DNA of 59,476 nt. Source: Immundisolibacterales bacterium. GTDB taxonomy: Bacteria; Pseudomonadota; Gammaproteobacteria; HK1. Under the pieces are notes generated by a model, which searched no databases, was not told the origin of the DNA, and saw only the letters and a program-made list of their open reading frames with translations. A program made the position numbers and the translations under genes. Positions 45,143-53,765 of the stretch are shown one piece after another; the first letter of the stretch is position 1; each line of letters starts with the position of its first letter. Location: NCBI GenBank assembly GCA_026712715.1, contig JAPOPW010000041.1:1-59476 (forward strand), read 5' to 3'.

Positions 45143-46174
45143 CTACGTACCCGGAGCAATTGGAGGAAGCCATCCCGTCTCGCGCAGGCAACGGGAATGG
45201 TGGGAGGGGTCGAGCGGCTCGAGGTCCGGATGCCGGTCGTTGCATTCGTCGAGCACGAAGGGACACCGCGAAGCGAGATAGCAGCCCGGCGGAAGGTCGA
45301 TCGGACTCGGAATCTCCCCGGTGAGCTGCACCTCGGGCTCTTGCCCGGCCATTCTTCGCTCTATGCTGGGGGCAAGCTCCAGCAGGGCGCGCGTGTAGGG
45401 GAACGACGGCGTTTCGTAGACCGTGTCGATCGCGCCCTGCTCCACGATCTCACCGAGGTACATCACCGCGATTCGATGGGCGATGTGGCGAACGCTGACC
45501 AGGTCGTGCGAGATGAGCAGGTAGCTGATCCCGGTCTCGCGCTGGACGTCGGTCAGCAGCTCGAGGATCTCCGACCTGGTGAGCGGGTCGAGCGACGAGG
45601 TCGGCTCGTCGAGCACCATGAGCTTCGGCCGGCATACGATGGACCGGGCGATGGCCACGCGCTGCTGCTGACTCGGGGTGAGGCGCGCGGGGAACGCGTG
45701 GAGCAGGTCCGGCGCCATCCCCACCCGTTCGAGCGCCTGGGCGACCTGCTCCGAGCGCTCGTTCGAGGTAAGCCGGAAGTGTTCGAGAAGGGGCTCCTCG
45801 ACGATTGCGCCGACCCGCATCCTCGGATTGAGCGAGTCGAGGGGGTCCTGGAAGACGGCCTGGATGCCGACCCGCAGCGGCCGGAGCTCACGCGCGGACA
45901 GACGGGTGAGGTTCCGCCCGTCGAACCAGATGTCGCCCGCGGTGATCGGGATCGTCCGCAGCACGCAGCGCCCGATCGTGGTCTTTCCCGAGCCGCTCTC
46001 CCCGACCAGGGCGAGGGTCTCCCCCGGCCACAGGGCGAAGGAGACATCGTTGACCGCGGTCAGCACCTTCTTCCCGCGGCGCAAGGCGTAGTGCTTGACC
46101 AACCGCTCCACCCTCAGGAGCGGCTCCCCCTCGCGGCCGGCCACCCCGGATCCGCCCGGATCGGCCGGGGTCAT
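45143..46174 (-). CDS. Peptide ABC transporter ATP-binding protein, OppF type, degenerate signature (importer 3)
   Basis: A 343-residue ATPase. Walker [10 protein letters not shown] (58-66), Q-loop AVFQDPLDSLNPRM, Walker B LMVLDEPTSSLDP and H-loop ISHDLVSVRH (His223) are canonical. The ABC signature is LTPSQQQRVAIA (165-176) instead of LSGGQ, losing both signature glycines. The C-terminal extension LPPGCYLASRC is present. It overlaps the D-type partner by 4 bases (ATGA). In the heterodimer this signature faces the Walker A site of the D-type partner, which has its own H-loop change, so one composite ATP site looks impaired. Confidence 0.88.
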   Translation of the reverse strand: MTPADPGGSGVAGREGEPLLRVERLVKHYALRRGKKVLTAVNDVSFALWPGETLALVGESGSGKTTIGRCVLRTIPITAGDIWFDGRNLTRLSARELRPLRVGIQAVFQDPLDSLNPRMRVGAIVEEPLLEHFRLTSNERSEQVAQALERVGMAPDLLHAFPARLTPSQQQRVAIARSIVCRPKLMVLDEPTSSLDPLTRSEILELLTDVQRETGISYLLISHDLVSVRHIAHRIAVMYLGEIVEQGAIDTVYETPSFPYTRALLELAPSIERRMAGQEPEVQLTGEIPSPIDLPPGCYLASRCPFVLDECNDRHPDLEPLDPSHHSRCLRETGWLPPIAPGT

Positions 46175-46983
46175 CCGGCCTTCTCCTCGCCGAGGGAGGC
46201 CGCGGCGAGCAACGCTCTCGTCTGCGGCTGAACGGCCCGGGTGAAGATTTCCGGCACCGCCGCCACCTCGATCAGCCGTCCCGCGTCCATCACCCCGACC
46301 CGATCGCAGAAGTTCGCGACGATTCCCATGTCGCGGGTGACGAGGAGCGCGGAGGCCCCCGATTCCGACACGAGGCCCCGGAACAGCCGCAGCACCTGGT
46401 CCTGGATGGTGACGTCGAGCCCGCTCGTCGGCTCGTCCGCGAGCACGACGCTCGGCTCGCAGATGAGGGCCATCGCGATGACCACCCGCTGGACCATCCC
46501 GCCCGACAGCTCGTGCGGGTAGGAGCGCATCCGCTCCTTCGGGTCGGGAATGCCGACCGCCCTCAGCATGTCCGTCGCGCGCTTCCAGGCTTCGTTGCGC
46601 GACGCCCGGTGGTGTGCGAGGTAGACGTTGGCGATCTGCCGGCCCACCGACAGCACCGGATTCAAGTGTATGCGGGCATTCTGAACGATGACCCCGACCT
46701 GCCGGCCGCGGAGCGTGCGGAGCTGTTCGCGTTCGAGATCGAGGACGTTCCGGCCGTCGATCGAGACCGTGCCGCCGACGATCCGCCCCGGACTCGGCAC
46801 CGCGTTCACGAGCGCCCGCACGAGCAGCGACTTGCCGACCCCGCTCTTCCCGACCACCCCGAGGGTCTCCCCCCGCCCGATGTCCAGGGTCACGTCGTCG
46901 AGGGCGCGAACCGTTCCCGCCCGCGACGAGAACTCGACGGTGAGGCCCCGCACCGCGACCTCGGAGTGGGGGGCGCCGTTCAC
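46171..46983 (-). CDS. Peptide ABC transporter ATP-binding protein, OppD type, short and lacking the H-loop His (importer 3)
   Basis: A 270-residue ATPase, about 60 residues shorter than the D subunits of importers 1 and 2 because the C-terminal Cys-containing oligopeptide extension is absent (it ends RALLAAASLGEEKAG). Walker A is GKSGVGKS (45-52), with Lys replacing the usual Glu; signature LSGGM (159-163), Walker B VVLADEPTSGLDVT. The H-loop reads LLVTRDMGIV, with Arg217 replacing the switch His. The start is a GTG at 46983 overlapping the permease stop as GTGA. The two ATPases therefore appear functionally asymmetric. Confidence 0.87.
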   Translation of the reverse strand: MNGAPHSEVAVRGLTVEFSSRAGTVRALDDVTLDIGRGETLGVVGKSGVGKSLLVRALVNAVPSPGRIVGGTVSIDGRNVLDLEREQLRTLRGRQVGVIVQNARIHLNPVLSVGRQIANVYLAHHRASRNEAWKRATDMLRAVGIPDPKERMRSYPHELSGGMVQRVVIAMALICEPSVVLADEPTSGLDVTIQDQVLRLFRGLVSESGASALLVTRDMGIVANFCDRVGVMDAGRLIEVAAVPEIFTRAVQPQTRALLAAASLGEEKAG

Positions 46984-47861
46984 GCTCCGCGCTCCCGGCT
47001 GCCGAGCATCCGGGCCACTCCGTCGCCGAACAGTGCGAATCCGAACACGGAGAGCGACAGCGCGATGCCGGGAAAGACGGACGGCCACCATTGTCCGGTC
47101 ACGATGCTGGAAGCGCCGGTCGCGATCATGAGGCCCCATTCGGGGGTCGGCACGCGGACCCCGGCCCCGACGAAGCTCAGCCCAGCGGTAAGCAGCATCG
47201 CGACCCCCATCGTGATGGAGGCCTGGTTGATGATGATTCCGAGCACGTTCGGGATGAGGTGGCGACGAATGATCCGAAGCGGCGGCACGCCGAGGACGAT
47301 GGCCGCTTCCACGAAGGTCCGTTCCCGCAGGGACAGGAGCTCGGCCCGGATCAGCCGGACGTAGAGGGGCACGTTCACGAAGGCGATGACGACGACGACG
47401 ATCCAGATCTCCTGACCCGTGATCGTCACCAGCACCATGGCGAGGATGAAGACCGGAAATGACTGGATGAGGTCGGAGATGCGCATGATCGCCTCCGACC
47501 ACCAGGTCCGGAAATAGCCCGCGATACCGCCGATGGCGGTACCGATGACGAGGGCGAGGACGGTCGCGGAGAGCGCGATTCCGAGGTCGATGCGCGGCGC
47601 CGCGATGACCCGGCTGAAGACATCCATGCCGACGTCGTCGGTGCCGAACCAGTGCGTCCCGCTCGGGGCCAGGAGCTGCTGGCCCGGGTTGGCATCCATC
47701 GGCGGGTAGGGCGCGATCAGCGGGCCGAACACGGCGAGCAGGATGCTCCCGAACGCGAGGAACCCCCCGATGACGACCGCCGCGTTGACGCCGCCGGCGT
47801 CCGGCGCGCGGGAAGCCGGCTCGGCCGCATCGGGCCGCTCGACAGGATCGATCGCCGCCAC
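46980..47861 (-). CDS. Peptide/opine ABC transporter permease, DppC type (importer 3)
   Basis: A 293-residue DppC-type permease starting at a GTG at 47861. It has an Ala/Pro/Asp-rich cytoplasmic leader (about 1-25), first helix, linker GPLIAPYPPMDANPG, HWFGTDDVGMDVFSR, coupling loop FVEAAIVLGVPPLRIIRRHLIPN, and the tail FALFGDGVARML. The FGRD triad of the family reads VGMD here. The next gene overlaps its stop by 4 bases (GTGA). It partners the B permease 4 bases upstream. Confidence 0.9.
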   Translation of the reverse strand: MAAIDPVERPDAAEPASRAPDAGGVNAAVVIGGFLAFGSILLAVFGPLIAPYPPMDANPGQQLLAPSGTHWFGTDDVGMDVFSRVIAAPRIDLGIALSATVLALVIGTAIGGIAGYFRTWWSEAIMRISDLIQSFPVFILAMVLVTITGQEIWIVVVVIAFVNVPLYVRLIRAELLSLRERTFVEAAIVLGVPPLRIIRRHLIPNVLGIIINQASITMGVAMLLTAGLSFVGAGVRVPTPEWGLMIATGASSIVTGQWWPSVFPGIALSLSVFGFALFGDGVARMLGSRERGA

Positions 47862-47865
47862 CCGG

Positions 47866-48903
47866 TCAATACCTCACGCGCGGGTCGATCACGGTATACA
47901 CGAGATCCAGGATGAGATAGACGCAGAGCGCGAAGAGCATCGCCGCGAGCACGGTGCCCGAGACGGCCATGTAGTCCGAGCTGATCGCGGCCTGGACCGC
48001 GTACTGGCCGAACCCGCCCCACGCGAAGACGCTCTCGACGAGCGCCGCCGCCCCGACCAGGTAGACGTAGGTCATCCCGGCCATCGTCATCGGGGGGATG
48101 ATCGCGTTGCGGAACGCGTAGCGGAAGATGAGGCTGCGCGGTAGCCCGCACAGGTGCGCGTACTGGATGTACGGCGCGTGCAGTCCGTCGGACATCGTTG
48201 CGCGCAGATGTTTGAGAACCGGAGCGCCGAAGATGAAGGCAAGGGTGAACCCGGGCAGGAGGAGACGGCTGAAGGCGGAGCGGAACGCGGTGAGGTCGTT
48301 CGCGAGCAGCGCGTCGATGGTGAGAAACCCGGTCCGGTACGCCGGCTCCAGACCGAAGTCGATGCGCCCCAGGGGCACCGGCGCCCATCCGAGCCACGTG
48401 TAGAAGAGGAAGATGAGCATCAGCCCCCACCAGAAGTCCGGCAGGGAACCGGCGAGAAAGCCGTAACCGCTCGACAGCCGCCCGGCGAGGTTCCCTCCGA
48501 TCGCGGCCAGGACCCCCAACGGAATCAGGATGACGACGATGAGCAGCATCGCGAAGGTGATGAGCTCGAGGGTGGCGGGAAAGCGGACCACGAGATCCTG
48601 GAGCACCGGCTGCGACGTGACGAGCGAGACCCCGAGGTCGCCCCCGGCGAGGTTCTGCATGTAGCGCGCGTACTGCACCCAGATCGCCTGATCGAGCCCG
48701 AGATCGCGTTCGATCGCCTTGATCGTCTCTTCCGACGCGGTCGGCCCCGCGAAGAGATACGCCGGGTTGCCGGGGGCCATTCGAATCAGGACGAAGACGG
48801 CGAAGCTCACCCCCACGAGGAGGGGGACGAAGAGGACCAGGCGGCGGATCACATAGAGCCGCCAGAGAAAGAAAACGAACCTCGTAAAACCGGAACGATT
48901 CAT
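47866..48903 (-). CDS. Peptide/opine ABC transporter permease, DppB type (importer 3)
   Basis: A 345-residue DppB-type permease and first gene of the importer 3 unit. The ATG at 48903 (MNRSGFTRFVFFLWRLY) follows CCGGAGG and gives an N-terminus slightly longer than usual before RRLVLFVPLLVGVSFAV. Blocks are LGLDQAIWVQYARYM, GDLGVSLVTSQPV, a coupling loop HAPYIQYAHLCGLPRSLIFRY that diverges from the usual YIRTARAKG, and the end LILDLVYTVIDPRV. The altered coupling loop matches the unusual ATPases of this importer. Confidence 0.9.
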   Translation of the reverse strand: MNRSGFTRFVFFLWRLYVIRRLVLFVPLLVGVSFAVFVLIRMAPGNPAYLFAGPTASEETIKAIERDLGLDQAIWVQYARYMQNLAGGDLGVSLVTSQPVLQDLVVRFPATLELITFAMLLIVVILIPLGVLAAIGGNLAGRLSSGYGFLAGSLPDFWWGLMLIFLFYTWLGWAPVPLGRIDFGLEPAYRTGFLTIDALLANDLTAFRSAFSRLLLPGFTLAFIFGAPVLKHLRATMSDGLHAPYIQYAHLCGLPRSLIFRYAFRNAIIPPMTMAGMTYVYLVGAAALVESVFAWGGFGQYAVQAAISSDYMAVSGTVLAAMLFALCVYLILDLVYTVIDPRVRY

Positions 48904-49213
48904 GGGGAAGGGGACCTCCGGGGCCGCCGCCTCAGGCGGCAAGGTTCACCGGAAATTCACCGTCTCGCTCCAACGTCCGAATCTTTATAAATTTTTTCAA
49001 TATGTTGCGTCCCTTATGGACACGAGCCGGTTGATCTGACGTTTAGCATGAAGCGGTGACGTTATCAAACTCGCGAGACTTGCCGCATCGAGCTCCGGAC
49101 GAGTTGACCTGTTCCCGGAGGGCGGGACCGTCGAGAACGAGAGCATGCTCGGACCCGTTGTTTCGGCCGACCGAAGGCGTGGCGATGAAGCGTTCAGGAC
49201 CCGGGACGGCGCG
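48904..49213. promoter_or_regulatory. Leader and promoter region of the importer 3 operon
   Basis: A 310-base gap without a supportable gene, between the 3' end of the amidase gene and the importer 3 start. It contains a hairpin just before the ribosome site (GCCGCC at 48926-48931, GGCGGC at 48935-48940), an AT-rich island at 48981-49010 (CTTTATAAATTTTTTCAATA) likely to carry the promoter, and a perfect 10-base palindrome GAGCATGCTC at 49141-49150. The hairpin lies in the mRNA leader and could mask translation initiation. Confidence 0.4.
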
Positions 49214-50809
49214 TCAGATCTCGTCGGAGAAGGCGTAGTCGCGGTCCAGCCGCGCGGCCATGGCGCGCGCATGGGGTGCCGCCTCGGCGATGAGGGCCAG
49301 CAAGAACTCGTCGTCCTCGGGGAGGCCGGCAAGAGCGGCCAGCGTCCGTGCCTCGTCCTGGATCGCGCGGTCGCGGGGCAGCTCGGGCGCGGGCAGTGGA
49401 TACGCCTCGAGCGCCGCGCCGTCGCCCGCTTCGAGCACCGGACGGCGGCGGCCCCATTCGGTCTCGGCCTGGAATGCCTGCCCCGCCGCCAGCACGAGCC
49501 GGTCGTGGAAGGGCGCGGCGGCGAGCTGCACACCCAACGGCAGGCCGTTCGCGGAGAAGCCCGCAGTCAGGGTGAGGGCCGGTCCGCCGGTCACGTCGAA
49601 CGGCGTCGTGATGCTGGGCGAACGCCAGAAGCTCACCGTTCGGTGGGCGTCGAGGCGCGGCGCCGGCCCGGTCGCCGAGGGCGCGATGAGCAGGTCGAAT
49701 CGCTCGTGGACCGGCTTCATCGACCGCAGCAGCTGGCGCCATCGCCGGTGCGCGGCCACGTAGTCCTGCGCCGTGAAGCAGACCGCGCCGAGCGCACGCG
49801 ACAGGAAATCGTGGCCGAAATCGCGCGGGCGGCTCTGGAGATTGCGCCGATGGACGTTGAAGAGCTCGCTCTCGGCGATGGTGATCTTGACGTCGTACCA
49901 GTCCTGCACCGGCGCAATGCGGGCGGTCTCGACCTCGGCGCCGAGGCCGCGGAGCACGTCGGCCACGTGCTCGCAAGCCGCGACCAACTCGGGCGAAACG
50001 CTCAGGTCCTCCTCCCAGAAGTGGCGCAGCAGGCCGATGCGCAACCCGGCCATGGACGCGGGCGCGGCGCGCGGCGGTTCGGGGCTCGAGCGCGGGTCCT
50101 CCGGATCGAACCCGGCGAGGGCATCCAGCAGCAGCCCGCAGTCCTCGGCCGTCCAGGCCAACGGACCGCAGTGGTCGAAGGTGAAGGAGTTCGGAATGAC
50201 GCCGCGCCGGCTCACCAGGCCGTAGCTCGGCATCAGTCCGGTCACGCCGGAAAGCGCGGCCGGCCCCCGGATCGAGCCGCCGGTATCGGTGCCGAGCGCC
50301 CCGAGGCAGAGCCCCGCCGCCACCGCCACGCCCGATCCGGATGACGATCCGCCGGAGAAGTGTTCGACGTTCCAGGGGTTGCGGGCGGGCGGCCACGGCA
50401 GGTCGAAGCTCGGACCGCCGTGCGCATACTCGTGGGTCGTGAGCTTGCCGGTGATGACGGCTCCCGCCGCCCGGAGGCGGCGCACCGTCTCGGCATCCCG
50501 ATCGGGAATGCGGCCGAGACCGGTCCTCGAGCCCCCGGCGGTCAGCACCCCCTCGGTGTCGTAGATGTCCTTGAGGGCGACCGTCACGCCGTGCAGGGGC
50601 CCCCGGCGGCGCCCGGCCGCGATCTCGGCGTCCGCCGCGCGCGCCGCCGCGAGGGCGCTCTCGGTCATCAACGTCACATGGGAGCCGAGTCGTTCGTCGA
50701 ACGCCGCGATGCGGGCGAACGTCGCCTCGGCCAGCTCGAGCGCAGACAGCTCCCGGGCCGCAATCCGGCGGGCCGCGCCCGCCAGGCTCAGGTGCGCGAG
50801 ATCGGCCAT
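49214..50809 (-). CDS. Amidase signature family hydrolase
   Basis: A 531-residue amidase-signature enzyme hydrolysing carboxamides. The Ser-cisSer-Lys triad is visible: Lys80 (GVTVALKDIYDT), cis-Ser156 in HFSGGSSSGSGVAVA, and nucleophile Ser179 in LGTDTGGSIRGPAALSG. It resembles GatA/AtzF/mandelamide-type amidases. Absence of gatB and gatC nearby and the catabolic setting make tRNA amidotransferase unlikely. It is the last gene of the DegT-HyuA-HyuB-racemase-like-amidase series, 36 bases after the racemase-like gene. The product would be an acid plus ammonia, consistent with nitrogen scavenging. Confidence 0.87.
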   Translation of the reverse strand: MADLAHLSLAGAARRIAARELSALELAEATFARIAAFDERLGSHVTLMTESALAAARAADAEIAAGRRRGPLHGVTVALKDIYDTEGVLTAGGSRTGLGRIPDRDAETVRRLRAAGAVITGKLTTHEYAHGGPSFDLPWPPARNPWNVEHFSGGSSSGSGVAVAAGLCLGALGTDTGGSIRGPAALSGVTGLMPSYGLVSRRGVIPNSFTFDHCGPLAWTAEDCGLLLDALAGFDPEDPRSSPEPPRAAPASMAGLRIGLLRHFWEEDLSVSPELVAACEHVADVLRGLGAEVETARIAPVQDWYDVKITIAESELFNVHRRNLQSRPRDFGHDFLSRALGAVCFTAQDYVAAHRRWRQLLRSMKPVHERFDLLIAPSATGPAPRLDAHRTVSFWRSPSITTPFDVTGGPALTLTAGFSANGLPLGVQLAAAPFHDRLVLAAGQAFQAETEWGRRRPVLEAGDGAALEAYPLPAPELPRDRAIQDEARTLAALAGLPEDDEFLLALIAEAAPHARAMAARLDRDYAFSDEI

Positions 50810-50845
50810 GTCTCCCTCCTCCCCCGGGCTCGACGGCGGTTGCGA

Positions 50846-51946
50846 TCAGTCGAGGTACTGGCGGGGCAGGGTGCGGGCGAGGCGGGGCAGCAGCTCGAGC
50901 ACCGGCAGGTTCAGCCAGCCGGCAAGCTCCGCGGCCGTGATCTCGTCGCCGCCCTGCCGTCCGAGCAGCACCGCGTCGCTCCCGACCCGAACGCCGGGAA
51001 TGCCCGTCGCGTCAATCACGGCGTGCTCGATGCCGCGACGGGCGATGATCGGCGCGCGACGGCCTTCCACGAGGAGCTCCCCGAGCGGCGGCAGATGGTT
51101 GAGACCGTCGCCGAACCCGAGCGGCAGCACCGCGAGCCGGGTCGCGCGTTCGAGCGGCTTCGAGCCGAGAAAGCCGACGGTCGCGCCGGCCGCGAATTCC
51201 TTCACCTGGATGACCCGGCTCCTGACCGCCGCGATCACCGGCCGGGCGGCATCGATCTCCGCCCACTTCCCTTCGACGAGACCGAACAGGAACCGCCCCG
51301 GGTTCACCGCGTCGTAGCGAAGACCGGGATAGCCGAGGGTCACGAGGCTGCTCGCCACCATGCGGGTGAGACCGGGAAGGCCCATGTCCTCGGCCTGCCG
51401 GCAAGCGTCGTCGTAGCGCGCGATCTGCTGCGCGATCTCGTCCGCATCGTCGGGCGCGTTCAGGTGGGTGTAGATCCCGGTCAGGCGCAACGTGTCGGAG
51501 CGCGAAGCGGTCTCGAACACCTCGCCCCAGTCCTTGCGCGGCACCCCCAGCCGGCCAAGCCCCGCCTCGACCTTGACGAACGCCTCGACCGGGCGATCGA
51601 CGGCCGCGAACGCGTGCAGGCTCTCGAGATCGTGGATCGTGACGATCGCGCCGAGGGCCACGACCTCTCCCGCCACGTCGGGCGTCGTGGACGCGTAGAG
51701 CAGGACCGGCACGTCGATTCCGGCGCGGCGGATTTCGCGCACGTCGTCCGGATCGCCGACCGCGAGCGCATCGGCGCCGCCGTCGATCGCCGCCCGGCCG
51801 GCCGGCCCGGCGCCGCAGCCGAATCCGTGGCTCTTGACGACGGCGAAGATCCGGACCTTCGGGCCCACCCTCCGCCGAACGAGGCCGACGTTGTGCTTCA
51901 GCGCCCCGAAATCGATCTCGACCCAGGCCGGTCTCAGCCGGCTCAC
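50846..51946 (-). CDS. Alanine racemase-fold PLP protein with altered catalytic residues
   Basis: A 366-residue homologue of alanine racemase: an alpha/beta barrel plus a C-terminal beta domain. The PLP lysine is Lys38, but its block reads AVVKSHGFGCG rather than AVVKADAYGHG. VKVEAGLGRLG, GIYTHLN and the PLP-phosphate region follow. The position of the catalytic Tyr265 of Bacillus alanine racemase is Phe259 (TVGFLG), the YADG motif is FGDG, and the MD-containing loop reads RRGIEHAVID. The end GRQGGDEITAAELAGWL is typical. Two-base racemisation looks impaired. Its place between hydantoinase and amidase genes suggests a modified racemase, aldolase or lyase for pathway intermediates. Confidence 0.8.
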   Translation of the reverse strand: MSRLRPAWVEIDFGALKHNVGLVRRRVGPKVRIFAVVKSHGFGCGAGPAGRAAIDGGADALAVGDPDDVREIRRAGIDVPVLLYASTTPDVAGEVVALGAIVTIHDLESLHAFAAVDRPVEAFVKVEAGLGRLGVPRKDWGEVFETASRSDTLRLTGIYTHLNAPDDADEIAQQIARYDDACRQAEDMGLPGLTRMVASSLVTLGYPGLRYDAVNPGRFLFGLVEGKWAEIDAARPVIAAVRSRVIQVKEFAAGATVGFLGSKPLERATRLAVLPLGFGDGLNHLPPLGELLVEGRRAPIIARRGIEHAVIDATGIPGVRVGSDAVLLGRQGGDEITAAELAGWLNLPVLELLPRLARTLPRQYLD

Positions 51947-51974
51947 CCGCCTGCCCTCTTCGGCCGGGACGGTG

Positions 51975-53735
51975 TCACCGCCCGGCGCTCGTCGATTCCC
52001 GCCGGGCGCGGGTCGCCTCCCGGTCGATCGCGAGCGGCGTGCCTCCGAGGACGACGCCGTAGGCCTCGGCCGCGTGGGACACGCTCACCTTCTCCTCGCG
52101 TGCGTCGGCGAGCACCCGTTCGGGGTCCCGGTCGAACGCCCGGCCGTAACCGCCCCCGCTCGCAAGGCGAATCTCGATCACGTCGTCCCGAACGAGCGGG
52201 GTCAGGAACTTCGACGGCATCTGCTCGACCTCGCCGCCGGCCCTGCGGATCCTGACGTCCGAGGGCGCCCCGGTGGCACCGTCGTTCAGGCCGTAAGGGG
52301 GCACGTGGCGCCGGTCCGACCGCACCTGGACGATACCCTCGTCGTACAGGAACCGGAGGCGCCGATCGAGGGCCAACCCCCCCCGGTACTCGCCCGGACC
52401 GCCGCTGTCATCGACGAAGGAGTACCGCTCGACGAGAAGCGGCTGCTCGGTCTCGAGCAGCTCGACCGGGGTGTTGGAGTAGTTGACGATGATGCCGGTG
52501 CAGGCATCCATGCCATCGCGGTGCGGGCCGCCGCCCCAGGAACCCACCAGGAATTCGAGGTACACGAACGGAGTCCCGTCCGGCTGGTAGCCGCCGAGGC
52601 TGATGCCGGCTTCCGGCGCGTTGCCGCCGCTCGCGGGCACGAGGTCCGGGACGATCTGCGCGAGGCAGCCCATGACGGCGTCCGCGATGCGAAAACCGGC
52701 GAGCCCCCGCGCCGCGACCGGGGACGGAGGAAAGGCGTTCACGATCGAGCGCTCCGGCGCCTTCACTTCGATCGGGCGGAAGTAGCCGGCGTTGTTGGGT
52801 ATGTCACCGTCCAGCACCGCGCGCACGCAGGCCCAGGCGGCCGACGCGGTGAACGGGAATACGGAGTTGATGGCGCCCCGCACCTGGGGCGCGGTGCCCT
52901 CGAAGTCGACCGTGAGGTCATCGCCGTGCACGGTGATGCAGCACGCGAAGACGATCGGGTCGGGGTCGATGCCGTCGTCGTCGATCCAGTCGGTGAACCG
53001 GTAGCTGCCGTCCGGGAGCTTCGCGATCTCCGAGCGCGTGAACCGCTCGGTGTAGTCCAGCAGCTCCTGGCACCAGGCTTCGAACGGACCCTTCCCGTAT
53101 TTCCCGATGAGGTCGATGAGCTGCCGCTCGCCGATGGCGCAGGCCGCGACTTCGGAACGGATGTCGCCGAGGACCGTGTCGGGCACCCGGACGTTGCGGG
53201 CGATGATGCGGAAGATCGCGTCGACCGGCTCGCCGCCATCGTAGAGGCGCACGGGCGGCAGGCGCAGTCCCTCCTGGTAGATCTCGGTGGAATCGCTTGC
53301 GTTGCCCCCCGCGACCCGCCCGCCGATGTCGGTCTGGTGGGCGAGCGCCGCCGCGTAGCCGACGAGCTCGCCGGCCATGAACACGGGCTTCACGCACACG
53401 ACGTCCGGCAGGTGGGTGCTGCCGTCCCAAGGATCGTTCGTCACGTAGACGTCGCCCGGGCGCATGTCGCCGCCGAAGGCCCGCTGGATCGCCTCCACCG
53501 CGAAGGGCATGGCGCCCATGTGCAGCGGCAGGCAGGTGCCCTGCGCGATCAGCTCGCCGTCGGCGTTGAAGAGGGCGGTGGAGAAATCGAGGGCCTCCTT
53601 GACCACGAACGAACGGGCGGTCCGCGCTACCGTGATGGCCATCTCGTCGGCGATCGCGGCGAGCGCGTTCTTGATGATGTCGAGGGTGAACGGATCGCGG
53701 GCTTCCTCCGGCATCGAGACGTCGAGCGCTTCCAT
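51975..53735 (-). CDS. hyuB: Hydantoinase B / 5-oxoprolinase beta-type subunit (pair 2)
   Basis: A 586-residue HyuB subunit with family-typical motifs DPFTLDIIKNALAAIADEM, TCLPLHMGAMPFAVEAI, GDVYVTNDPWDGSTHLPD, HQTDIGGRVAGGNASDSTEI, SWGGGPHRDGMDACTG and LASGGGYGRAFDRDPE. It is closer to the family pattern than the pair 1 subunit. The ATG at 53735 is chosen because it follows GAGAGGAGCTGG; an ATG 18 bases upstream is less likely. It lies 30 bases after hyuA and 28 bases before the racemase-like gene, in one operon. Confidence 0.89.
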   Translation of the reverse strand: MEALDVSMPEEARDPFTLDIIKNALAAIADEMAITVARTARSFVVKEALDFSTALFNADGELIAQGTCLPLHMGAMPFAVEAIQRAFGGDMRPGDVYVTNDPWDGSTHLPDVVCVKPVFMAGELVGYAAALAHQTDIGGRVAGGNASDSTEIYQEGLRLPPVRLYDGGEPVDAIFRIIARNVRVPDTVLGDIRSEVAACAIGERQLIDLIGKYGKGPFEAWCQELLDYTERFTRSEIAKLPDGSYRFTDWIDDDGIDPDPIVFACCITVHGDDLTVDFEGTAPQVRGAINSVFPFTASAAWACVRAVLDGDIPNNAGYFRPIEVKAPERSIVNAFPPSPVAARGLAGFRIADAVMGCLAQIVPDLVPASGGNAPEAGISLGGYQPDGTPFVYLEFLVGSWGGGPHRDGMDACTGIIVNYSNTPVELLETEQPLLVERYSFVDDSGGPGEYRGGLALDRRLRFLYDEGIVQVRSDRRHVPPYGLNDGATGAPSDVRIRRAGGEVEQMPSKFLTPLVRDDVIEIRLASGGGYGRAFDRDPERVLADAREEKVSVSHAAEAYGVVLGGTPLAIDREATRARRESTSAGR

Positions 53736-53765
53736 CGTCCAGCTCCTCTCCACCTTGGCCTGTTT

